Assembly: GCA_036518215.1 (NCBI GenBank)
Contig: DATDNP010000206.1
Span: 1-5,897 of the forward strand
DNA from: CF-39 sp036518215
GTDB taxonomy: Bacteria > Chloroflexota > Limnocylindria > P2-11E
Direction of reading: 5' to 3'
Length of the DNA: 5,897 bases
The first letter of the stretch is position 1. Every line of letters starts with the position of its first letter. Below are positions 1-5,897 of this stretch, one piece after another. Under the pieces are notes generated by a model. The model was given only the letters and a program-made list of their open reading frames with translations, had not been told where the DNA came from and made no database searches. Position numbers and translations under genes: made by a program.

Positions 1-1
1 A

Positions 2-727
2 CTTCTCGCCGCGATCGAAGGAGGCGCGAAGGCCGACCTCTCGTCGGTGCGGCGCTGCATCTCCGCCGGCGAGGCGCTGCCCGCGCCGATCTACGAGCGC
101 TGGAAGGAGCGTTTCGGCATCGAGATACTCGACGGCATCGGGTCGACCGAGATCGGCTACATCTGCATCTCGAACATGCCCGGCCGCGTGCGTCCGGGCA
201 CCTCGGGCCAGGTGATCCCCGGGTACGAGGCGGTTGTGCAGCGCGAGGACGCCTCGCCGGCGGACGTCGACGAGGTGGGGGATCTGCTCGTGAAGGGACC
301 GTCGACGGCGGCGTTCTACTGGCGGAAGCGCGCGGCCACGAAGCACACGTTCCGGGGCGAGTGGGTCTTCACCGGCGACCGCTATTCCGTCGATGCGGAC
401 GGCTACTTCCGCTACCACGGGCGCTCGGACGACATGATGCGTGTGAGCGGGCTCTGGGTGTCCCCGATCGAGCTGGAGACGGCGCTCCTGCGCCATCCGT
501 CGGTCCGCGAGTGCGCGGTCGTCGCGCGCACCGACGAGAGCGGGCTCGTCCGTCCGTGCGCCTACGTCGTCGCGGCCGCCGAGCCGTCTGCGGCGCTCGC
601 CGAGGAGCTGCAAAGACACGCCGCGGACATGCTCTCGGCGTACAAACGCCCGAAGTGGGTAGAGTTCGTGGACGAGCTCCCCAAGACGTCGACCGGAAAG
701 ATCCAGAGGTACAAGCTGAGGCATTGA
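2..727 (+). CDS. Benzoate-CoA ligase family acyl-CoA synthetase (partial, 5' end missing)
   Basis: This is the C-terminal 241 residues of an ANL-superfamily AMP-forming acid:CoA ligase. The frame is open from base 2 and the real start lies left of the window; the GTG at 47 is internal, because family sequence continues upstream of it. Visible motifs are SAGEALP, the A5 motif GSTE (140-151), TGD, the hinge region GRSDDMMRVSG, and PKTSTGKIQR near the end, whose lysine (codon 698-700) is the catalytic Lys of the A10 motif. The whole stretch, including RPGTSG, VSPIELE and ELPKTSTGKIQR, reads like benzoate- or 4-hydroxybenzoate-CoA ligases, which are usually about 510-540 residues, so roughly half is missing. 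It should activate a carboxylic acid, probably aromatic, via an acyl-adenylate in the cytoplasm. The residues after GSTE read IGYICISN, where classic members as I remember them read MLHIFLSN, so the substrate may differ. Its stop overlaps the next gene's start, which links it to the hydroxylase operon. Confidence 0.93.
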   Translation, partial: LLAAIEGGAKADLSSVRRCISAGEALPAPIYERWKERFGIEILDGIGSTEIGYICISNMPGRVRPGTSGQVIPGYEAVVQREDASPADVDEVGDLLVKGPSTAAFYWRKRAATKHTFRGEWVFTGDRYSVDADGYFRYHGRSDDMMRVSGLWVSPIELETALLRHPSVRECAVVARTDESGLVRPCAYVVAAAEPSAALAEELQRHAADMLSAYKRPKWVEFVDELPKTSTGKIQRYKLRH

Positions 728-1191
728 CCGAGACGACCATCCGCTTCCGCGTGAACGGCGTACCGCGCGAGGTGCGCGCGGGCGCCGAGCGGCGCCTCAT
801 CGACGTCCTCCGCTACGACTGCGCGCTCACCGGCACGAAGGAGGGCTGCTCGGTCGGCGTATGCGGCGCGTGCAGCGTCCTCGTGAACGGCGAGCTCCTC
901 TCCGCGTGCCTCCTGCCCGCCGTGTTCGTGGACGGTGCGGAGGTCACGACGATCGAGGGGATCGCGACGAACGGCCTGACGCCCCTCCAGGATGCCTTCA
1001 TCACCGAGGGTGGGTTCCAGTGCGGCATCTGCACGCCCGGCCAGATCATCTCGGCGACGGCGCTCCTCGCGCGCACGCCGCGTCCGAGCGAGGCCGAGAT
1101 CAGCGACTGGATGATGGGGAATCTTTGCCGCTGCACCGGCTATCACGGCATCGTCCGCGCGATCAAGAAGGCGTCGGGGCAGACGGCGTGA
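724..1191 (+). CDS. [2Fe-2S] small subunit of xanthine-oxidase-family molybdenum hydroxylase
   Basis: This 155-residue iron-sulfur subunit (CoxS/HcrC/XdhC type) carries electrons from the molybdenum site to FAD. The N-terminal plant-type ferredoxin domain (about 5-80) binds one cluster through Cys42, Cys47, Cys50 and Cys62 (spacing C-x4-C-x2-C-x11-C). The C-terminal four-helix domain binds the cluster nearer molybdenum through Cys100 and Cys103 (QCGICTPGQ) and Cys135 and Cys137 (NLCRCTGYHGI). All eight ligands are present and the length is normal for the family. The chosen start is TTG at 724, which overlaps the ligase stop as TTGA and keeps the first beta strand (TIRFRVNG). The next in-frame candidate, GTG at 751, would remove that strand. 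A GAGG at 718-721 is only 2 bases from the start, so translation probably depends on coupling with the ligase. The open frame running back to 361 is a shadow of the ligase. Confidence 0.96.
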   Translation: MTETTIRFRVNGVPREVRAGAERRLIDVLRYDCALTGTKEGCSVGVCGACSVLVNGELLSACLLPAVFVDGAEVTTIEGIATNGLTPLQDAFITEGGFQCGICTPGQIISATALLARTPRPSEAEISDWMMGNLCRCTGYHGIVRAIKKASGQTA

Positions 1192-2045
1192 GCATCACGT
1201 ACCACGCGCCCGCCTCGTGGGACGAGGCGCGGACGCTCCTCGCCGAGCATGGCGACGACGCGACCGTCGTCGCGGGCGGGACCGCGTTCACGCTCCTGCT
1301 CCGCCAGGGGCTCATCCGTCCCGGGCACGTCGTCGGTCTTCAGCGCGTGCCGCACGCGTCGCGCATCGACGTCGACGCGCACGGTGGCATCGCGATCGGC
1401 GCGATGACGACGCACACCTCGCTCGAGCACGCGGACGCGATCCGGCGCACCTGGCCCGAGCTCGCGGATGCCGTCGCGAAGGTCGCGACGGTGCGCGTCC
1501 GCAATCAGGCGACGATCGGCGGCAGCCTCGCGCACGCCGATCCCGCCTCCGACGCGCCCGTGATGCTCGCCGCGCTCGCGGCGCAGGCGCTCGTCGTCGG
1601 CGAGGACGGCGCACATCGCGTGCCCGTCGACGAGCTCCTCGTCGATACGTTCACGACGTCGCTCCTGCCTACCGAGGTCATCCGCGCGGTCGAGGTGCCG
1701 GCGCGGACGCCCGCGACACGCGCCGTGTACCTCAAGTACACGCTCCGCAGCGTCGACGACTACGCGACCGTGTCGGTCGCGGCGCGCGCCGACATGAACG
1801 ACGGGCGGTTCGATGCGCTCCGCATCTTCCTCGGCGGGGTCGGACCGCGGCCGATGCGCGCGGTCTCGGTGGATCGCGCCCTCACCGGACAGGCCGCGGA
1901 CGAGGCGCTCATCGCCGACGCGGTGCCGCTCGTCGACGACGACATCGACCCGATCGACGACGTCCGTGGTTCCGCCGCGTACAAGCGCGAGATGGCGCGC
2001 GTCTTCACCCAGCGCGCGCTCACCGCTCTCGGGAGGATGGCGTAG
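1188..2045 (+). CDS. FAD-binding medium subunit of molybdenum hydroxylase (CoxM/PCMH type)
   Basis: This 285-residue subunit accepts electrons from the [2Fe-2S] clusters and passes them to an acceptor. The PCMH-type FAD-binding domain occupies about residues 1-175. It shows both family FAD motifs: VVAGGT (27-32), and ATIGGSLAHADPASD (108-122), which binds the FAD pyrophosphate. The CO-dehydrogenase flavoprotein C-terminal domain follows (about 178-280: KYTLRSVDDYATVSVAA, then IFLGGVGPRPMRA). The GTG start at 1188 overlaps the small-subunit stop as GTGA and has a GGGG at 1176-1179, 8 bases upstream. The frame upstream of 1188 codes for nothing recognisable. The protein has no cysteine at all, so it lacks the [4Fe-4S] insertion that marks the FAD subunit of 4-hydroxybenzoyl-CoA reductase. 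The length matches ordinary CoxM-like subunits. Confidence 0.95.
   Translation: MSITYHAPASWDEARTLLAEHGDDATVVAGGTAFTLLLRQGLIRPGHVVGLQRVPHASRIDVDAHGGIAIGAMTTHTSLEHADAIRRTWPELADAVAKVATVRVRNQATIGGSLAHADPASDAPVMLAALAAQALVVGEDGAHRVPVDELLVDTFTTSLLPTEVIRAVEVPARTPATRAVYLKYTLRSVDDYATVSVAARADMNDGRFDALRIFLGGVGPRPMRAVSVDRALTGQAADEALIADAVPLVDDDIDPIDDVRGSAAYKREMARVFTQRALTALGRMA
2031..2036 (+). promoter_or_regulatory. Ribosome binding site for the CoxG-family gene
   Basis: GGGAGG lies 9 bases before the ATG at 2046, inside the last codons of the FAD subunit gene. It is the strongest Shine-Dalgarno match in the window. It serves the only junction without a start/stop overlap, which supports the 2046 start. 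Confidence 0.7.
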
Positions 2046-2492
2046 ATGAAGCTCGCGCACACGGCGACGATCGCCGCGCCGGCCGACCGCATCTGGGCCG
2101 CGGTCATGGACATCCCCGCCGCCGCGCGGTGCGTCCCGGGCGTCGCCGCCGTCACGCCGGTCGGTCCCGATCGGTTCAAGGGCCAGCTGCTCGTGCAGAT
2201 CGGGCCGGTCCGTCTCGTGCTCGACGGAGACATCGCGGTCGCGACCCGCGACGACCTCGCGAAGCGCGCGACGCTGCGCGCCGATGCGAAGGACAGCCGC
2301 CTCGGCGGTACGGTGCGAGCCTCGATCGACGTCTCGTTGACGGAGCGCGCCGGCGCGTGCGAGCTTCGGATCGAATCCGACGTTCACATCGCAGGGCGCA
2401 TCGGCGAGTTCGGGCAGCCGGTGATCCAGCGGAAGTCCGACCAGCTCCTCGCGCAGTTCACGCAGTGCATCGCGCGGAGCGCGGCGGCATGA
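2046..2492 (+). CDS. CoxG-family SRPBCC protein (CO dehydrogenase subunit G-like)
   Basis: This 148-residue protein has the CoxG pattern within the SRPBCC (START/Bet v1-like) fold: an N-terminal strand (MKLAHTATIAAP), a helix with Trp17 (ADRIWAAVMDI), the turn ARCVPGV at 27-33, then antiparallel strands (RFKGQLLVQIGPVRLVLDG, and later GACELRIESDVHIAG) and a long C-terminal helix (about 119-145) beginning GEFGQPVIQ. CoxG proteins accompany CoxL-type molybdenum hydroxylases. They are described as recruiting CO dehydrogenase to the membrane and, in mycobacteria, as binding a quinone that accepts its electrons. This copy ends just after the fold and lacks the C-terminal tail found in longer CoxG proteins, so a membrane-anchor role is doubtful. 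Its ATG directly follows the FAD subunit's TAG, and its stop overlaps the large-subunit start. Placement between two enzyme subunits implies a role with this hydroxylase: ligand delivery, assembly or electron transfer. Confidence 0.9.
   Translation: MKLAHTATIAAPADRIWAAVMDIPAAARCVPGVAAVTPVGPDRFKGQLLVQIGPVRLVLDGDIAVATRDDLAKRATLRADAKDSRLGGTVRASIDVSLTERAGACELRIESDVHIAGRIGEFGQPVIQRKSDQLLAQFTQCIARSAAA
2476..2479 (+). promoter_or_regulatory. Ribosome binding site for the large subunit
   Basis: GGAG lies 9 bases before the ATG at 2489 and inside the end of the CoxG-family gene. It supports 2489 as the start although the frame stays open far upstream. Confidence 0.55.
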
Positions 2493-4600
2493 CCGACGTC
2501 CTCGTCACCCCCGAGCGACGCGTCGAGGGCGACGAGAAGGTCACCGGCGCCGCGAAGTACTCGGCCGACTTCAGGCGCGAGGGCATGCTGCACGCGGCGT
2601 TCGTCGCGAGCCCGTATGCCCACGCCCTCATCACGCACGTCGACACGACGGCGGCGCGCGCGGTCCCCGGCGTGCGGGCCGTCATCACGGGCGCCGACGT
2701 GAAACCGGCGCGCTTCGGGCGGCGGCTCCAGGACTGGCCCGTGCTCGTGTGGGACCGCGCCCGTTTCGTCGGCGACCGCGTCGCCGCGGTCGCGGCCGAC
2801 ACGCTCGAGGCGGCCGAAGCCGCGGCCGCGCTCGTCGACGTCACGTATGAGGAGCTCCCCGCGATCTTCGATCACCGCAAAGCCCTCGACCCCGACGCGC
2901 CGGTGCTCCATCCGGACGCCGACGCGTACCCATTCCTGCAGGCGACACGCGAGCCGCGCGCGCATCCGAACCTGCAAGGTGGCGTCGTGCACGAGCACGG
3001 CGATCTCGCTGCGGGCTTCGCGAAGGCGTCCCGCGTCTTCGAGCACACCTTCGAGGTCCCGCGCGTGCATCACGCGTACATCGAGCCTCGCGCGGCGCTC
3101 GTCTGGTTCGAGGGCGACGTCGTCCACGTCGTGACGACGAACAAGGCGCCGTTCTCGCTGCGCGATCAGATGGCGGTGACGCTCGGGATGCCCCCCGAGA
3201 AGATCGTTGTGCACACGCCGCACGTCGGCGGCGACTTCGGCGGGAAGGGGCTGTCGCTCGACGAGCACGCGCTCGTGTTCCTCGCGCGCGCGACCGGTCG
3301 CCCCGTGCGCAGCGTCATGCGGTACGCGGACGAGCTCCAGGTCTCGAACACGCGCCACGCCGCGACGATCCGGCTGCGGACGGGCGTCGACGCCGAGGGG
3401 CGCATCACCGCGCACGAGGGGACGGTCGTGTTCGATGGCGGCGCGTACGCCGCGGGCAAGCCGATCGTGTTCCTCATGCCGGGCGACGGCGTGCTCACGC
3501 TCGCGGGCTACCGGATCCCGGCGGCGCGCGTCGACGTGACGACCGTGTACACGAACCATCTCCCGGCGGGCCACGATCGCGCGCCCGGCCAGCCGCAGAA
3601 CAACTTCGCCGCCGAATCGCACATGGATCTCATCGCGCGCGCGATGGGCATCGACCCGCTCGAGCTGCGCGAGCGCAATGTCATCCGCGCCGGCGAGACG
3701 GACGTCCACGGCGACGTGTGGCACGACTCCGAGGCGTCGCGCGTGCTCTCGACGTTCCGCGGCGAGATGCGCTGGGGCACAGCGCTCCCGAAGGGCCGCG
3801 GCCGCGGCATGGCGTTCGGCGTCCGCCACGTCGGGCGAGGGAAGACGAGCCTCGAGCTGCGCCTCGAAGCGGATGGCTCGGTCACGGTCCGGACCGGCGT
3901 GACCGATCAGGGCGGCGGCGCGATGACGATGATCCAGCGCGTCGTCGCGCAGGAGCTCGGCCTCGCGCCGGACCGCGTGCGCGTCGAACAGCTCGATACC
4001 TCGGCGGCGCTGCGCGATCCGGGCGTCGGCGGAAGCCGCGTGACGCCGGTGCACGGCAACGCGGCGCTCGACGGCGCGCGCAAGCTGAAGGAGGCACGCG
4101 CGAAAGGCGCTCCGCTCCCGATCGCCGTGACCGGCACCGCGGAGCAGAACGAGCACGTCTATGGCTCGCTCGCGTACGGCATCGAGGTGGAGGTCGACAG
4201 CGAGACGGGCGCGTTCCGCATCCTCGACGCGTTGCTCGTCGCGGACGTCGGCACGGTCATCAACCCCGTCGCCGTGCGCGGACAGCTGGAGGGCGGCTTC
4301 GTGTTCGGGCTCGGGCAGGCGCTCATGGAGGAGCTCGTCACGCAGGATGGGCGCGTGGTGACAGCGAACCTCGGCGACTACAAGATCCCGACCATCGCGG
4401 ACGTGCCGCGCCTTCGCATCTCGCTCCTCCCGAACACGCACGGGCCTGGTCCATTCGGCGCGAAGTCCGTCGGCGAGCTCGCGAACCCCGCCGTCTCCGC
4501 CGCCGTCGCGAACGCGATCGCCGCGGCCGTCGGCGCGCGTCTCTTCTCGCTGCCGCTCACCGCGGACAAGGTGCTCGCCGCGCTTCGCGATCCCGCGTGA
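2489..4600 (+). CDS. Molybdopterin-binding large subunit, xanthine dehydrogenase/CoxL superfamily (compact form)
   Basis: This 703-residue catalytic subunit belongs to the aldehyde oxidase/xanthine dehydrogenase family. Domains in order are the a/b hammerhead (about 17-128: EKVTGAAKYSADF to YEELPAIFD), the first molybdopterin-binding domain (about 150-400, with HVGGDFGGK near 245-253 and the loop GHDRAPGQPQ at 361-370), and the second (about 430-690, with TDQGGGA at 472-478 and GAKSVGELANPAVS near 657-670). Glu663 matches the catalytic base of the family. The start ATG at 2489 overlaps the CoxG stop as ATGA and begins just before the conserved EKVTG motif. The protein is about 50-90 residues shorter than usual (750-800). 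The shortening falls mainly around residues 415-440 and in the 30-residue stretch between Ser516-Arg517 and Thr548. It lacks the AYRCSFR and AYRGAGR loops of CO dehydrogenase forms I and II and has no cysteine. It probably oxidises or hydroxylates an aldehyde, N-heterocycle or other organic substrate that cannot be named from sequence. Confidence 0.94.
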   Translation: MTDVLVTPERRVEGDEKVTGAAKYSADFRREGMLHAAFVASPYAHALITHVDTTAARAVPGVRAVITGADVKPARFGRRLQDWPVLVWDRARFVGDRVAAVAADTLEAAEAAAALVDVTYEELPAIFDHRKALDPDAPVLHPDADAYPFLQATREPRAHPNLQGGVVHEHGDLAAGFAKASRVFEHTFEVPRVHHAYIEPRAALVWFEGDVVHVVTTNKAPFSLRDQMAVTLGMPPEKIVVHTPHVGGDFGGKGLSLDEHALVFLARATGRPVRSVMRYADELQVSNTRHAATIRLRTGVDAEGRITAHEGTVVFDGGAYAAGKPIVFLMPGDGVLTLAGYRIPAARVDVTTVYTNHLPAGHDRAPGQPQNNFAAESHMDLIARAMGIDPLELRERNVIRAGETDVHGDVWHDSEASRVLSTFRGEMRWGTALPKGRGRGMAFGVRHVGRGKTSLELRLEADGSVTVRTGVTDQGGGAMTMIQRVVAQELGLAPDRVRVEQLDTSAALRDPGVGGSRVTPVHGNAALDGARKLKEARAKGAPLPIAVTGTAEQNEHVYGSLAYGIEVEVDSETGAFRILDALLVADVGTVINPVAVRGQLEGGFVFGLGQALMEELVTQDGRVVTANLGDYKIPTIADVPRLRISLLPNTHGPGPFGAKSVGELANPAVSAAVANAIAAAVGARLFSLPLTADKVLAALRDPA

Positions 4601-5897
4601 CCGAGCGCGCATCGATCGTCGTCGTCGGCGCCGGCATGGCCGGGGTCGCGGTGGCCCACGAGCTCGCGGTGCGCCGTGGCATCAGGGACGTCGTGCTCGT
4701 CGACGAGCGCGCGCCGCTCACGCTCACGTCCGACAAGTCGAGCGAGTGCTATCGCAACTGGTGGCCAGGGCCCGAGGGCTCCATGGTCGCGCTCATGAAC
4801 GACTCGATCGACGAGCTCGAGCGTCTCCGCGGCGCCTCGAACGACGCCTTCCATATGAACCGGCGCGGGTACATCTGGGCGACGGCCGATCCGAGGCGAG
4901 CGGCGGATCTGCGTCGCGAGGCCGGGGAGATCTGCGCGCTCGGCGCCGGCACGCTGCGCGTGCACGAGGGGAAGTCCGGCGATCCCGCCTACGTGCCGTC
5001 GGACCCGTCCGATGTCGATGCGACGCTCGACGGTGCCGATGTCATCGTCGACCGGCGCCTCCTCCGCGAACACTTCCCGTACCTCGCCGATGATGTCGTC
5101 GCGGTCCTGCACGCGCGGCGCTGCGGCTGGATGAGCGCGCAGCAGCTCGGGATGTACATGATCGAGACGGCGCGCGAGCTTGGGACGCGCGTCATCCGCG
5201 CGCACGTCGACGGGATCGACGTCGCGAACGGTCGCGTCACGGGCGTCCGCACGACGGCTGGCGCGATCGCGACCGACACCGTCGTGGACTGCGCTGGTCC
5301 GTACGCGGGCGACGTCGCGGCGATGGCGGGCGTCGAGCTGCCGGTGTTCAACGAGCTCCACGGCAAGGTCGCGTTCCGCGACGAGCAACACGTCGTGCCG
5401 CGCGGCGCGCCGTTCATGATCTGGGCGGACCGGCAGCATCTGTGGGTCTCGGACGACGAGCGCCGCGCTCTCGAGGGCGAACGCCTGGAGTGGCTCGCGC
5501 GCGAGTACCCCGCGGGCGTGCACCTGCGGCCTGAGGGCGGACCGATGAGCGACGCGCTCCTCCTCATCTGGACCTACGACGAGCGGCGCGAGAAGCCGTC
5601 GTACCCGCCGACGTTCGAGCCCGCGTTCGCCGAGATCTGCCTGCGCGGGCTCGTGCACATGCTCCCCGGGCTCGCGCGCTACGTCGGTCACACGCCGCGG
5701 CCCGTGATCGACGGCGGCTACTACACCGAGACGAAGGAGAACCGCCCGATCATCGGACCGCTTCCGGTCCGTGGCCTCTACGCCTCATGCGCGTTCGGCG
5801 GTCACGGCATCATGGCCGCGCCCGGGGCGGCGCGTCTGCTCGCGGACCACATCACCGGCGCGCCGCTCGCGCCGTACGCGCACGCGTTCATGCTCTC
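4597..5897 (+). CDS. FAD-dependent oxidoreductase, DAO/sarcosine oxidase superfamily (partial, 3' end missing)
   Basis: The frame is open from GTG at 4597 to the right edge, giving 433 residues without a stop. Probably only a few C-terminal residues are lost. The N-terminal Rossmann motif is GAGMAG (11-16), with Asp36 at the end of the second strand to hold the FAD ribose. The segment LTSDKSSECYRNWWPG (about 43-58) follows where sarcosine-oxidase-like enzymes have their ribityl- and substrate-contact region. VVDCAGPYAGDVA is the usual second FAD-contact strand. The C-terminal GGYYTETKENRPIIGPLP (373-390) and FGGHGIMAAPG (400-410) form the typical FAD-closing segment. The cysteine that carries covalent FAD in monomeric sarcosine oxidase is not evident there (Tyr instead). 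Such enzymes oxidise C-N bonds of amines or amino acids to imines, or act as dehydrogenases. The GTG overlaps the large-subunit stop as GTGA with no clear Shine-Dalgarno site, so translation is probably coupled. The next in-frame ATG (Met14) would cut the GxGxxG motif. The substrate is unknown. Confidence 0.92.
   Translation, partial: MTERASIVVVGAGMAGVAVAHELAVRRGIRDVVLVDERAPLTLTSDKSSECYRNWWPGPEGSMVALMNDSIDELERLRGASNDAFHMNRRGYIWATADPRRAADLRREAGEICALGAGTLRVHEGKSGDPAYVPSDPSDVDATLDGADVIVDRRLLREHFPYLADDVVAVLHARRCGWMSAQQLGMYMIETARELGTRVIRAHVDGIDVANGRVTGVRTTAGAIATDTVVDCAGPYAGDVAAMAGVELPVFNELHGKVAFRDEQHVVPRGAPFMIWADRQHLWVSDDERRALEGERLEWLAREYPAGVHLRPEGGPMSDALLLIWTYDERREKPSYPPTFEPAFAEICLRGLVHMLPGLARYVGHTPRPVIDGGYYTETKENRPIIGPLPVRGLYASCAFGGHGIMAAPGAARLLADHITGAPLAPYAHAFML

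Noticed and set aside
361..723. N-terminal extension of the [2Fe-2S] subunit
   Set aside because: It is a shadow frame of the ligase gene with an Arg-rich translation. The ferredoxin domain begins right after the TTG at 724 and the resulting length of 155 fits the family.
1217..2488. Apparent 424-residue N-terminal extension of the large subunit, which would make a 1127-residue protein
   Set aside because: The frame is open only because of base composition. The product is Arg/Ala-rich and low in complexity, lies across the well-supported FAD and CoxG genes, and the family's conserved start region begins at 2489 behind a GGAG.
724..4600. Aerobic CO dehydrogenase (coxMSL with coxG)
   Set aside because: CoxG and subunit makeup suggest it, but the large subunit lacks the AYRCSFR loop of form I and the AYRGAGR loop of form II, has no cysteine for a Cu-S-Mo site, and is shorter than CoxL.
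724..4600. 4-hydroxybenzoyl-CoA reductase, suggested by the adjacent benzoate-type CoA ligase
   Set aside because: The FAD subunit has no cysteines and is too short to contain the [4Fe-4S] insertion of HcrB, and the large-subunit loop differs. A CoA-thioester substrate is not excluded, but this specific assignment is unsupported.
2384..4612. A 742-codon open frame on the minus strand opposite the large subunit, and similar ones at 1143-2387 and 4378-5691
   Set aside because: Their translations are rich in Arg, Asp, His and Val without recognisable motifs. Long antisense frames are expected opposite GC-rich genes with strong third-position G/C bias, and the plus-strand genes here have full family motifs.
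1..5897. RNA genes, CRISPR arrays, mobile elements, promoters or terminators
   Set aside because: The coding sequences cover the window without a gap. I saw no direct-repeat array, tRNA-like cloverleaf, inverted-repeat ends or hairpin followed by a T-run.

Overview
The window is a GC-rich (about 70% by eye) bacterial segment in which every base belongs to a plus-strand gene. Codon use is strongly GC-ending, with CTC clearly preferred over CTG for leucine and much GCG, CGC, TCG and GTC. This fits high-GC soil or freshwater lineages such as Chloroflexota, Actinomycetota or related candidate phyla. No marker gene is present, so the phylum is a guess.

Six genes lie head to tail with no intergenic space. 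(1) 2-727 is the C-terminal part of a benzoate-CoA-ligase-family acyl-CoA synthetase, cut by the left edge. (2) 724-1191 is the [2Fe-2S] small subunit of a xanthine-oxidase-family molybdenum hydroxylase. (3) 1188-2045 is its FAD-binding medium subunit. (4) 2046-2492 is a CoxG-type SRPBCC protein. (5) 2489-4600 is the molybdopterin-binding large subunit. (6) 4597-5897 is an FAD-dependent oxidoreductase of the DAO/sarcosine-oxidase superfamily, cut by the right edge. Four of the five junctions are 4-base start/stop overlaps (TTGA, GTGA, ATGA, GTGA) and the fifth is TAG directly followed by ATG. This is a tightly coupled operon, and no internal promoter or terminator is visible.

Genes 2, 3 and 5 encode a complete three-subunit hydroxylase: two [2Fe-2S] clusters, FAD and a Mo-cytosine or Mo-pterin dinucleotide site. 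CoxG is the usual accessory or electron-transfer partner of such enzymes. The large subunit is not a form I or form II CO dehydrogenase: the AYRCSFR and AYRGAGR active-site loops are absent, and it carries a GHDRAPGQPQ loop instead. The FAD subunit lacks the cysteine-rich insertion of 4-hydroxybenzoyl-CoA reductase. One coherent but unproven reading is a catabolic route in which the DAO-type enzyme oxidises an amine or similar donor to a carbonyl compound, the molybdenum enzyme oxidises this to an acid (or hydroxylates an aromatic ring), and the ligase forms the CoA thioester.

No RNA genes, CRISPR arrays, mobile elements or repeats were seen. The points most worth attention are the compact, divergent large subunit, the absence of cysteine from the large and FAD subunits, the position of a short CoxG inside the enzyme operon, and the pairing of ligase, Mo hydroxylase and DAO-type oxidase.
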